A stretch of 45,919 nt of DNA, taken from Thiorhodospira sibirica ATCC 700588 (GTDB taxonomy: Bacteria > Pseudomonadota > Gammaproteobacteria > Ectothiorhodospirales > Ectothiorhodospiraceae). Of the stretch, positions 15,653 to 23,984 are shown piece by piece. The stretch lies in assembly GCF_000227725.2 (NCBI RefSeq), contig NZ_MU255056.1, positions 2,737,809 to 2,783,727 on the forward strand, written 5' to 3'. Made by a program: the position numbers and the translations under genes. The notes beneath the pieces are model-generated. The model did no database searches. It was not told the DNA's origin and saw only the letters and a list, made by a program, of their open reading frames with translations. Within the stretch, counting starts at the first letter, position 1. Each line of letters begins with the position of its first letter.

Positions 15653-16932
15653 GGCGTCGGTTCCTCTTCGGTGGCGGATGCCACCGGAAAAAGTTGTTGC
15701 ATCAGCCCTTTTTTGTGCAATTTGAGGGCGTCGAGTTTGTCGGCTTGGGCGGTGATGAGGGTGTCGAGGGAGGAGAGGCAGGCGGCGATTTTTTGTTGTT
15801 CGTCTAATGTAGGTGGTATCTGAAAAGGTAAGGATGCATATTCTTTTCCGTTTATTCCAGGCTGGCCGCTACGAGCAGAGATAAAGGCAACCCAGCGCCA
15901 ATATTTTTCGGTTGAAAGGAATTGATACAATAATTCGGAATCGAGTTTATTTTCGTCCGGTCTTATCCGAATCAAGAATCCAGCAAAAACCAACCTGCCA
16001 TCTTTTTTTCTGTACTTGTAAGCTTTACCAACACTCGCGCCAGTTCTAGCAAGTACGATATCGCCTTCCTCCAGATAATTCTGGTCGGTTACATTCTTGG
16101 CAACAGATACCTTTTGATCTTGACGGATCTGCCCATCGTCAGAAATGTCAGTTATCCGGAGATAGACAGGAAGTTTTTCGTGGTATGCCACCGCTGGCGC
16201 ATTGATTCCATACTCAGGCTGTCTTGAAAGATGTTGGCCTAACGTAGTTTCCTCCCACTCCCCAGCCTCCCGAAACTCGGGAAAGCGCAGGCGGGGGACG
16301 GTTTCGCCCTCGCGGGGGAAGAGCTGCTGCATCAGCCCTTTCTTGTGGGTCTTGAGGGCGTCGAGTTTGTCCGCCTGCGCGGTGATCAGGGCGTCGAGGG
16401 AGGAAAGGCAGGCGGCGATTTTGCGTTGTTCTTTTAGGTTTGGTAGGTAGACCGCGAGTTTTGAAATGTCTTCTTTTGTAAAGCCTTTAATAGCCATGCC
16501 TTGGCCAAAGCTTTCCAGTACACTTCTGTTTGACGCAAGCAAATAGCCAAGAAATTCAAGATTATCGTTCCACGGTGTCAAATTGGTAAAGTCTTGACTT
16601 GTGCAAACAGAAGATTTCGTTATCGCAAGTTTTCCAACCCCAACACGAGACACAAGAAGAATACTGTTCTTGGGCACTAGCTTTGTAGCTGAGTTTTTCA
16701 GAGCTTCAGGAGTGATGAATCGGCTGATTTTAATTTCATGGATCGAGTCTTCTGATATGTCAGAACTCGAAACCCATGGAATATTTCCTTTCCAAAAAGA
16801 GTCATTGCTTCTACTTGGCGTCCCGCCGCCAGTAAATTCACCAATTCCTTCAAGCGGCTTCTCCTCCCACTCCCCCGCCTCCCGAAACTCGGGAAACCGC
16901 AACCTCGGCACCAATCCTTTTTTCTCGCTCAT
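15649..16932 (-). CDS. hsdS: Type I restriction-modification specificity subunit HsdS
   Basis: HsdS (427 residues) recognises the bipartite DNA target. Two target-recognition domains are each introduced by PRLRFPEFREAGEWEE (from residue about 8 and about 213) and followed by a conserved helix (CLSSLDALITAQADKLDAL and its near copy CLSSLDTLITAQADKLDAL). Each half ends with HKKGLMQQLFP. The two halves are nearly identical in these spacers but differ in the recognition domains. The ATG overlaps the dinD fragment stop as ATGA. Confidence 0.95.
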   Translation of the reverse strand: MSEKKGLVPRLRFPEFREAGEWEEKPLEGIGEFTGGGTPSRSNDSFWKGNIPWVSSSDISEDSIHEIKISRFITPEALKNSATKLVPKNSILLVSRVGVGKLAITKSSVCTSQDFTNLTPWNDNLEFLGYLLASNRSVLESFGQGMAIKGFTKEDISKLAVYLPNLKEQRKIAACLSSLDALITAQADKLDALKTHKKGLMQQLFPREGETVPRLRFPEFREAGEWEETTLGQHLSRQPEYGINAPAVAYHEKLPVYLRITDISDDGQIRQDQKVSVAKNVTDQNYLEEGDIVLARTGASVGKAYKYRKKDGRLVFAGFLIRIRPDENKLDSELLYQFLSTEKYWRWVAFISARSGQPGINGKEYASLPFQIPPTLDEQQKIAACLSSLDTLITAQADKLDALKLHKKGLMQQLFPVASATEEEPTP

Positions 16933-17102
16933 TGATCCTCCAACCCGTCATAGCAGGCGTAGCACGTCAGCATGATGTCGCTGATCTCGCGTTGACTGCC
17001 GGAGCCGAGTTCGACCATTTTCCCGACATCGGCAAAATGGTCGGCGATGTCGTGGCCCCACACGAAGCTTTCCGTCATGGCGTAGACAAATTCATTGTGC
17101 AT
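16929..17102 (-). pseudogene. dinD-like fragment (57 codons)
   Basis: A 57-residue ORF with a good ribosome-binding site (AGGGGA) fills the gap between hsdR and hsdS. Residues 20-50, with ADHFADVGKMVELGSGSQRE followed by ISDIMLTCYACY, match the conserved core of DinD-type damage-inducible proteins, which are often carried in type I restriction loci. The full family is several times longer, and here the sequence departs after CYACY and stops. It is most likely the remnant of an intact dinD-like gene. The stop overlaps hsdS as ATGA. Confidence 0.65.
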
Positions 17103-17119
17103 ATCTCGATTTCCCCTTG

Positions 17120-20100
17120 TTATTCATATGCTGCTAATCCCGAAATCTCGCGTGCCCCGGCTTGCTTCTTGAGCACCGGGACTAATTCTACCATTAAGGC
17201 TGTCTCGGCCTTGCCGCGTGCCTTCCAGCCGAGATCTTGCGGAGCGAACAGCTCGCTCAGTTGCTCGCTGTCGAATCTCCCCCGCTCGATAATCTCCTCA
17301 AAAAAGCTGTGCAGCGCGTCGGCGTCAAGGCCGTGTCGCTCAGCGATGGCGGTGAGTTCTTCGCGGCTTTTGTTTGTCTTGAACACCTGATACTCGCCTT
17401 TGATCTCCTCAATACCGCCGTGGCCCTTGCCGACGTTCAGGGTGTCGATGTAGGCGATGATGTCCTCGCGCTCGTCCATCAGGTTGCTGTGGGCGCAGAG
17501 CAGATTGACGATCTGCTCGCGGGTCATGGTTTCCTTGCCCGGTGCCTCCTGACGATATTGGGCAATCAGGCCCATGATGTAGTCGTAATCAATCAGTGCC
17601 GAGGAGAACAGCACGAACTCGAAGTCGAGTTGGTCGATCTCCGGCGGAAGGGCGCCGTCGTTGCCGGTCTTGCCCTGCTTTTTGCGCAGCCGCTGGGCGA
17701 TCTCTATGTATATGCCCTTGAAGCCGCGATCAATCTCGGTGGGCAGGCATTGCTCGATCTGTTCGCGCTGGGCGTCGCTTAAGTCGGTGTATTGATTCAG
17801 ATCGGTCTTGATCCTTTGCACCGCCTTGAAGCATTCGATGAACTCAGCGCGGGCGATGTCGCCCTTGAGGTTGTTGACCGCTGCGGGGGTGAAGGGCTGG
17901 TTGTGGGCGGCCATGAACTGTTCGAGCTTTTGCACGGCGGCCTCGAACTTTTGGATGACGGTGGGCGCGGAATCGGCCAGCCAGATGTCGCGCGAGCGGT
18001 GGGTGTTTTCGCCGGAAAACAGCGCGATGGCGGCATCAACAGCCTGCTCTTGGGCGCGGAAGTCGAGAATCTGCCCGTGCGGCTTGGTGTCGTTGAGCAC
18101 CCGGTTGGTGCGCGAGAAGGCTTGAATCAGACCGTGGTGCTTGAGGTTTTTATCGACATAGAGGGTGTTGAGGTATTTGGAATCAAAGCCGGTCAGCAGC
18201 ATATCGACGACGAGGGTGATGTCGATCTTGAGGCGATGCGGCACGTCTTTTTTGGAGTACTGCTGATCCTTGATGCGGGTCTGCACGTCCTGATAATAGA
18301 GATCAAACTCGCTCAAGCTGTGGTTGGTGCCGTATTGAGCATTGTAGTCGTTGATGATGGCTTGCAGCGCGGCTTTTTTGTGCTCGGGCTCCTGCTGGTT
18401 GTCGGCCTTTTCTTGCGGCAGGTCTTCCTGAAGCTGCTTGACATCGCGGTTGCCCTCAGCGGGCGGCGAGAAAACGCAGGCGATGTTGAGCGGGTGATAA
18501 TCCGGGGTTTGTGTTTTGCGCTCGGCCTGAAGCTGCTTGAACAGGTCGTAGTAAGCGATGGCCTCGTTAATTGAGCCGGTGGCAAACAGGGCATTAAAGC
18601 GACGCTGGTTGGTGGCGGCGTCGTGCTTGGTAAGAATCGCCTCGGCGATGGCGCGCTGGGTCAGCGCCTGGTTGGGCTTGGGCGTGGCCGCAGACTCGCC
18701 CTCGGTCCTGACTTCGGGCTTGTAATACTCGATATGAAAGCGCAGCACATTGCGGTCATCAATGGCGTGGGTGATGGTGTAGGCGTGCAGCTGCTGTTGA
18801 AAAATATCCTCGGTGGTCTTGAAGGTGCCCTGTGTGCCGTCAATCTGGGTGTGGCTGGCGTTTTCTTCAAAGATCGGCGTGCCGGTGAAACCGAACAGTT
18901 GCGCCTTGGGAAAGAACGCCTTGATGGCCTGATGGTTCTCGCCAAACTGCGAGCGGTGGCACTCGTCGAAGATGATCACCAGGCGCTTGTCGCGCAGCGG
19001 GGCCAGGCGTTCCTTGTAGGTCTGCTTGCCTTTCTCCTTGTGCTGCAAGGCTTTCTTGCTGGATTCATCCAGCGCCAGGCCGAGCTTTTGAATGGTGGTG
19101 ACAATCACCTTGTCGGCGTAGTCCTCGGAGAGCAGGCGGCGCACCAGGGTCTCGGTGTTGGTGTTCTCCTCAACGCAGCCTTCTTGGAATTTGTTGAATT
19201 CGAGCCGGGTCTGGCGGTCGAGGTCTTTGCGATCCACCACGAACAGGCATTTCTCGATGTCGGGGTTGTCCTTGAGCAGGGTGGAGGCTTTGAAACTGGT
19301 CAGGGTTTTGCCGCTGCCGGTGGTGTGCCAGATATAGCCGTTGCCGCGATTCTGATGGATGCAGTCCACAATGGCCTGCACGGCGTAGATCTGATAAGGC
19401 CGCATGATCAGCAGCTTCTGTTCGCTGGCAACCAGCACCATGTAACGACTGAGCATCTGCCCAAGGGCGCATTTCGCCAAGAAAGCCTCGGCGAAGTCGT
19501 TCAGATGGGTGATCTTGCGGTTGTTCTGATCCGCCCACTGATAGATAGGTAAAAAGCGCTCGTCAGCGTTGAAGGCGAAATGCTGGCTGTGGTTGTTGGC
19601 GAAGTAGTAGGTATTGTTGCGGTTGCTGACGATGAACAACTGCATGAAGCAGAGCACGCTGTTGGTGTAGCCGTTGCCGGGGTCGTTCTTGTAATCAACG
19701 ATCTGCTCCATGGCGCGGCGCGGGGTAATCTCCAGGGTCTTCAGCTCGATTTGTACCAGCGGCAGGCCGTTGAGCAGCAGGATGACATCGTAGCGGTGGT
19801 GGCTGCTGTCGGTGTTGATGCGCAGCTGATGGATGACCTCGAAATGGTTTTTGCACCAATCTTTGAGTTTGACCAGCATGTAATGCAGCGCCGAGCCGTC
19901 CTCGCGCTGAAAATAGCCGATCTCGCGCAGCTGTCTGGCGGCCTGGAAGACATCGGCGCAGATGATCTTATCGCGCAGCCGGGCGAACTCGGTATCGGTG
20001 AGGCTGACCTGGTTCAGCGCCTCGAACTGGACGCGAAAGTTGGCCTCCAGCGCGGCTTTGTCGCGGATATCGGGGCGGTAGGTGTATTTCAGCTCCTGAA

Positions 20101-20146
20101 GCTTGGCGATCAGCGTTTGTTCAATCTGGCTTTCTGTCAGAGTCAT
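17120..20146 (-). CDS. hsdR: Type I restriction endonuclease subunit HsdR
   Basis: HsdR (1008 residues) is the translocase/nuclease subunit. The N-terminal nuclease site shows Asp120 in YDVILLLNGLPL and Glu134-x-Lys136 in QIELK. The superfamily 2 motor motifs are TTGSGKT (275-281), DECH (394-397) and TGTP (421-424). A C-terminal helical domain (after about 800) contacts the methylase. It is the first gene of the leftward island, and its length is normal for the family. Start ATG 20146 has GAGAAGG upstream. Confidence 0.96.
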   Translation of the reverse strand: MTLTESQIEQTLIAKLQELKYTYRPDIRDKAALEANFRVQFEALNQVSLTDTEFARLRDKIICADVFQAARQLREIGYFQREDGSALHYMLVKLKDWCKNHFEVIHQLRINTDSSHHRYDVILLLNGLPLVQIELKTLEITPRRAMEQIVDYKNDPGNGYTNSVLCFMQLFIVSNRNNTYYFANNHSQHFAFNADERFLPIYQWADQNNRKITHLNDFAEAFLAKCALGQMLSRYMVLVASEQKLLIMRPYQIYAVQAIVDCIHQNRGNGYIWHTTGSGKTLTSFKASTLLKDNPDIEKCLFVVDRKDLDRQTRLEFNKFQEGCVEENTNTETLVRRLLSEDYADKVIVTTIQKLGLALDESSKKALQHKEKGKQTYKERLAPLRDKRLVIIFDECHRSQFGENHQAIKAFFPKAQLFGFTGTPIFEENASHTQIDGTQGTFKTTEDIFQQQLHAYTITHAIDDRNVLRFHIEYYKPEVRTEGESAATPKPNQALTQRAIAEAILTKHDAATNQRRFNALFATGSINEAIAYYDLFKQLQAERKTQTPDYHPLNIACVFSPPAEGNRDVKQLQEDLPQEKADNQQEPEHKKAALQAIINDYNAQYGTNHSLSEFDLYYQDVQTRIKDQQYSKKDVPHRLKIDITLVVDMLLTGFDSKYLNTLYVDKNLKHHGLIQAFSRTNRVLNDTKPHGQILDFRAQEQAVDAAIALFSGENTHRSRDIWLADSAPTVIQKFEAAVQKLEQFMAAHNQPFTPAAVNNLKGDIARAEFIECFKAVQRIKTDLNQYTDLSDAQREQIEQCLPTEIDRGFKGIYIEIAQRLRKKQGKTGNDGALPPEIDQLDFEFVLFSSALIDYDYIMGLIAQYRQEAPGKETMTREQIVNLLCAHSNLMDEREDIIAYIDTLNVGKGHGGIEEIKGEYQVFKTNKSREELTAIAERHGLDADALHSFFEEIIERGRFDSEQLSELFAPQDLGWKARGKAETALMVELVPVLKKQAGAREISGLAAYE

Positions 20147-20223
20147 CCTGTGACCTTCTCGTGATGTTGGGGTAATGCGTCTGGATTTTTTGTGTGCTTA
20201 GGTTTTCCATGCTACAACATGCG

Positions 20224-20258
20224 GCTATTTGAATTTTATCCCATAAAAAACAAATAGC
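20224..20258. promoter_or_regulatory. 35-base near-perfect palindrome upstream of hsdR
   Basis: Arms GCTATTTG (20224-20231) and CAAATAGC (20251-20258) enclose a second paired segment, TTTTAT (20234-20239) with ATAAAA (20243-20248), around CCC, with an AA/AA mismatch between the two stems. It stands 78 bases before the hsdR ATG in the AT-rich gap between hsdR and the divergent diguanylate cyclase gene. It could be an operator for the island or a structured leader. The rest of 20147-20437 holds no gene. Confidence 0.45.
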
Positions 20259-20356
20259 TTAAATCATCTTTTGCCGTAATGCAGAAGTCTTTAAAATACA
20301 AAGCAGCGCATTTTATCCTGTCTTGCGTTGAGCGTTCCTTAAATGTCCCCGCGCTT

Positions 20357-20366
20357 CTGGTACAAT
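20357..20366 (+). promoter_or_regulatory. Extended -10 promoter for the first diguanylate cyclase
   Basis: TCTGG-TACAAT gives an extended -10 (TGG followed by TACAAT at 20361-20366) 72 bases upstream of the ATG at 20438. No convincing -35 lies 16-18 bases upstream. This is a sequence call only. Confidence 0.35.
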
Positions 20367-20437
20367 GCGCTGCCTCTGGGATAGAGTGCCCGCCATGCAC
20401 TCGCGATAAACACGATTAGGCGGCCTTGCGCCGTACC

Positions 20438-21628
20438 ATGGACCCCCCCGTGCCAAAAAACCCATTGTCGCAACTGCCCATCCCCGAGATTGCCGAGATC
20501 CGGCGCCTGCGCGCCCGTTTTGTAGATCAGCAGGTCGAAAATACCTATTGCAAGCTACGCATTGCCGGATTTTTGCGCACCTATCTGATTATCCTTGGTC
20601 TGATTATCCTCATGGCCGCCGCCATCGCTCCGCTGGATATCGAACGCTTAAGCGGTGGGCAATTGCATGCGGTCTTGGCGGTGCGCAGCTTCTTTATCGG
20701 CGGCCTGATCATTTTGGGCATTATCGCCTGTTACCGCCCGGCAAGCCTGATGCGCATCGCCCCGGCCACCGGCATACTGGCCACCCTCTGTACCCTGCTG
20801 ATTACCTTGCTATACAAAACTGACCATGGTTCCGTGGTGGGCAATGTCACCCAGTTTGCCTTCATCGGCCTGGTGTTTTTGCTGCTGCTGCCTAACACCT
20901 TCACCACCCGCCTGCTGCTCACGCCCCTGATCCTGGTGTCCACCTGGCTGGTTGCGCTAGACAGCCAAGGCGTGGCCACTGATGCGCAGATCTTTATGAG
21001 TGGTCTGTTTGTCAGCGGCGTCGTTTTGATGATTCTGGCGGTGGCTCATCGCGAAGATCTGATGCGCCGCGAACAATTCGCCACGCTGCATGCGCTGATA
21101 CGCCTCTCCACCACCGATATGCTCACCGGCATCGCCAACCGTCGGGCATTTTTTCATCATGCCGAACACCTACTGAAAAGCGCGGCTCAACAAGGCCGCG
21201 CGGTCAGCGTGCTGATTTTTGACATTGATCATTTCAAGTGTATTAACGACCGCTTTGGTCATGCCAATGGCGATGAGGCGCTGCGCTGCTTCAGCCGGAC
21301 CATTCAGGCCCTGCTGCGCCCTGACGACCACTTCGCCCGGATCGGCGGGGAGGAATTCAGCGTGATGCTCCCGCAAACCACGCTCAATGAGGCGTTGGCC
21401 ATCGCCGAACACCTGCGTCAAGGTGTCGCCGCCATCCGTCTGCAAAGCCCGCAAGGATATATCCCGCTAACCACCAGCATCGGCGTCGCGCAATGGCAGC
21501 CGCATGAAACCATCGACCAGACCTTGGCCCGCGCCGATCAAGCCCTATACCTGGCTAAAAATAGCGGACGCAATCGCGTTATTGCCAGCGAGAGCACTGC
21601 CGAAAGCTGCACCTTGCCGCAATTTTGA
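20438..21628 (+). CDS. Membrane-anchored diguanylate cyclase
   Basis: A 396-residue protein. Six or so hydrophobic segments (about residues 40-205) form a membrane sensor domain I do not recognise. They are followed by a GGEEF domain with the active-site motif GGEEF at 303-307, which makes cyclic di-GMP from two GTP. An RxxD inhibitory site (RPDD) lies exactly five residues before GGEEF, predicting product feedback. FDIDHFKCINDRFGH is the metal-binding strand. ATG 20438 was preferred to an upstream TTG at 20426; the ribosome-binding site is weak for both. A second GGEEF gene follows in tandem. Confidence 0.88.
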   Translation: MDPPVPKNPLSQLPIPEIAEIRRLRARFVDQQVENTYCKLRIAGFLRTYLIILGLIILMAAAIAPLDIERLSGGQLHAVLAVRSFFIGGLIILGIIACYRPASLMRIAPATGILATLCTLLITLLYKTDHGSVVGNVTQFAFIGLVFLLLLPNTFTTRLLLTPLILVSTWLVALDSQGVATDAQIFMSGLFVSGVVLMILAVAHREDLMRREQFATLHALIRLSTTDMLTGIANRRAFFHHAEHLLKSAAQQGRAVSVLIFDIDHFKCINDRFGHANGDEALRCFSRTIQALLRPDDHFARIGGEEFSVMLPQTTLNEALAIAEHLRQGVAAIRLQSPQGYIPLTTSIGVAQWQPHETIDQTLARADQALYLAKNSGRNRVIASESTAESCTLPQF

Positions 21629-21792
21629 CACCCGCCCGCGTGGCGTTTATCCAAACCCGCCCGCGCATCAATATTTTGACTCGTATAAAAATCAAGTCTT
21701 TTACAATCAAAAGATTAAACAATAAAGTTAAATTGGCACAGAACTCGCATCAGACCCGTCAACATACTAAATCTTCATTTGAGGTCTGCGCA

Positions 21793-22818
21793 ATGAACCA
21801 TAACTCCACAAGCCCGCAGCTTTTGACCTCTGTGGCAACTGCCGGCGCTTTCCCCCAAGAGCTCAATACATTAAACCATGCTTTACTGACGCCAACCGCA
21901 CTGGCCTTGCGTTTGCAAACCACGCTGGAGATTGAAAAGCTGCTGGATCTGTTTTCGCAAACGGTTGGCTACGCCATCCCCCACGATGGTCTGACCTTTA
22001 GCCATCAAGACAGCGGCCTGCACCTGTCTCAAGGTCGCATCTCCCGCCACAGTTGCAGTTATCGGCTGAGCCTGGAAAACGAGTCATTGGGGGAATTGCG
22101 GTTTTTGCGGGGGCGCAAATTCCGTGAGGCTGAATTGAGCCTGCTGGAGGAGTTTTTGGCGGTATTGGCGTACCCGATTCGTAACGCCTTGTGGTATCGC
22201 CGGGCGTTGCTGGCCGCGCAAACCGATGTCTTGACTGGGCTTTCCAACCGCCTGGCGATGGAAACCCTGGTCAACAAAGAGCTGGCCCAGTTTCGCCGGG
22301 GCGGCCCAAGCACCGCCCTGGTCGTCATTGATCTGGATCACTTCAAGCGTATTAACGACGAATATGGCCACCTCACCGGGGATCTGGTCTTAAGAACCGT
22401 TGCCCAAGCCCTGCAAAAAGCCACCCGCAAAAGCGATAGCCTGTTTCGTTATGGCGGCGAGGAATTTGTCGTCTTGATCCCCAACACCGACGCTGAACAG
22501 GCACAGCTCGCCGCAGAACGCTTCTGCCAGGCGGTACGCGATTGTGAAGTCATCCTCGAAGACGGCACACAACTGGCCTTATCCGCCAGCGTCGGCGTAG
22601 CCCTGTGCGAATTACAAGACAGTTGCATTGACTTGTTCCAGCGCGCTGATGCGGCCATGTACGCCGCCAAAACCGCCGGGCGCAATCAGGCCAGAATGGC
22701 ATCGTATACGGGCGATTTTGTGGCCAAAGCGCATCCCGATACCACAACGGTGAGCCAGCGCGAATGCGGCGCGGATCTATCCAGCGGTGCCGCAAAAGCG
22801 CTGGATCAGCGCGCGTAA
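21793..22818 (+). CDS. Soluble diguanylate cyclase with N-terminal sensor domain
   Basis: The gene encodes 341 residues. No membrane segment is seen. Residues about 25-145 form an alpha/beta domain (TLEIEKLLDLFSQTVGYAIP, ELSLLEEFLAVLAYPIRNAL) that looks GAF-like. The GGEEF domain has VVIDLDHFKRINDEYGH and the GGEEF motif at 221-225, with RKSD as the RxxD inhibitory site five residues upstream. The ATG at 21793 has GAGG 8 bases before it. The 3' end overlaps argE on the other strand by 42 bases. The 164-base gap upstream is AT-rich and holds only possible promoter elements. Confidence 0.88.
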   Translation: MNHNSTSPQLLTSVATAGAFPQELNTLNHALLTPTALALRLQTTLEIEKLLDLFSQTVGYAIPHDGLTFSHQDSGLHLSQGRISRHSCSYRLSLENESLGELRFLRGRKFREAELSLLEEFLAVLAYPIRNALWYRRALLAAQTDVLTGLSNRLAMETLVNKELAQFRRGGPSTALVVIDLDHFKRINDEYGHLTGDLVLRTVAQALQKATRKSDSLFRYGGEEFVVLIPNTDAEQAQLAAERFCQAVRDCEVILEDGTQLALSASVGVALCELQDSCIDLFQRADAAMYAAKTAGRNQARMASYTGDFVAKAHPDTTTVSQRECGADLSSGAAKALDQRA

Positions 22819-23934
22819 CAGTGTCACGGTTGGCGCCAGGCGCTCCACGGCGAGATATTCGTTGTGCTGATGAGCCTGGGCGATATCGCCGGGGCCGCAG
22901 ATGACCACATCCATGCCCAAGGCGTGCAGATAAGGCGCTTCGGTGCCAAAGGCCACCGCCTGGGCTTTTTCGCCGGTCAAGGCTTCCAGGCTCGTCACCA
23001 GATGCGAATCCGCCGGGGTTTCCATCGCCGCAATCCCTTCAAACAGGCTAAACAGCTCCAATCCAAGGCCGTGGCGCTGGGCAATCGGCGCCAGGCGTTC
23101 GCGCAGGGTGTGACGCAGTTCATCCAGCGCCATGCCGGGCAGCGGGCGCAGATCAATATGCAATTCACACTGGCCGCAAATGCGATTGGGATTGTCTCCG
23201 CCGTGGATATGGCCGAGGTTGAGCGTGGGATGGGGGACGCTGAACAAGGGATGGTGATGGTGTTTTTGCAGCGTGTCACGCCAGGCGAGTAGCTCCCCGA
23301 TCACGGCATACATCCCTTCCAGGGCATTGATGCCCAGTGCGGGGTTGCTCGAATGTCCGGAGCGCCCGGTCAGGCGGATGCCTTCCATCAGAATGCCTTT
23401 GTGCATCCGTACCGGAATCAGGTTGGTCGGCTCGCCAATGACCGCATAGCGGGCCGGTAAAGGGGCGATGCTGCTCAGCAGCTTGGCGCCTTCCATGGAG
23501 CTTTCTTCATCGGCGGTGGCTAACAATATCAAGGGACGATGCAGATCTTCAGCCTTGATACCCCGCACCGCTTCCAGTGCCAGGGCAAAAAAGCTTTTCA
23601 TGTCGCTGGTGCCTAACCCGTACAGCTTGCCGTCGCGCTCCGTCAGGCAGAAGGGATCACTATCCCACAATGCCGGATCGCAGGGCACTGTGTCGGTGTG
23701 CCCCGCCAATAGCAGACCCTCTTCGCCATGCCCCAGGGTTGCCACCAGATTGGCCTTACCGGGCCGCCCCGGCAAAGGTTGAATGCTGACCTCAAAGCCG
23801 GCGCTTTGGCAAAACTCCGCCAGAACCTCAATCAGCGGCAGATTGGACTGATCAAAGGCAGGGCTGACACTGCTGACGGAGGGAATCTCAATCAGCCGCC
23901 GCAGGAGTGTGTGCAGATCAGGAAGTGTGGACAT
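22777..23934 (-). CDS. argE: Acetylornithine deacetylase ArgE
   Basis: This M20-family zinc hydrolase (385 residues) converts N-acetylornithine to ornithine in arginine synthesis. The first metal site is LLAGHTDTVPCD, the bridging and catalytic acids lie in ATADEESSMEGA, and GRSGHSSNPALG marks the dimerisation/substrate His region. A C-terminal His follows in AHQHNEYLAVE. The start at ATG 23934 (MSTLPDLHTLLRRLIEIPSV) has GAGAG upstream. It is 50 bases downstream of hisC in the same direction. Related M20 enzymes such as DapE are less likely given HTDTVP and FGTEAPY. Confidence 0.88.
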   Translation of the reverse strand: MSTLPDLHTLLRRLIEIPSVSSVSPAFDQSNLPLIEVLAEFCQSAGFEVSIQPLPGRPGKANLVATLGHGEEGLLLAGHTDTVPCDPALWDSDPFCLTERDGKLYGLGTSDMKSFFALALEAVRGIKAEDLHRPLILLATADEESSMEGAKLLSSIAPLPARYAVIGEPTNLIPVRMHKGILMEGIRLTGRSGHSSNPALGINALEGMYAVIGELLAWRDTLQKHHHHPLFSVPHPTLNLGHIHGGDNPNRICGQCELHIDLRPLPGMALDELRHTLRERLAPIAQRHGLGLELFSLFEGIAAMETPADSHLVTSLEALTGEKAQAVAFGTEAPYLHALGMDVVICGPGDIAQAHQHNEYLAVERLAPTVTLLRALIQRFCGTAG

Positions 23935-23984
23935 GAGGCTGCTCTCTATCAGACAGCAAAAGGGTTTGTAACGGCGTGGGTTGC

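Noticed and set aside
17237-19552. Several long plus-strand frames opposite hsdR
   Set aside because: They are shadows of hsdR codon bias; Val/Gly/Leu-rich products without motifs or ribosome-binding sites.
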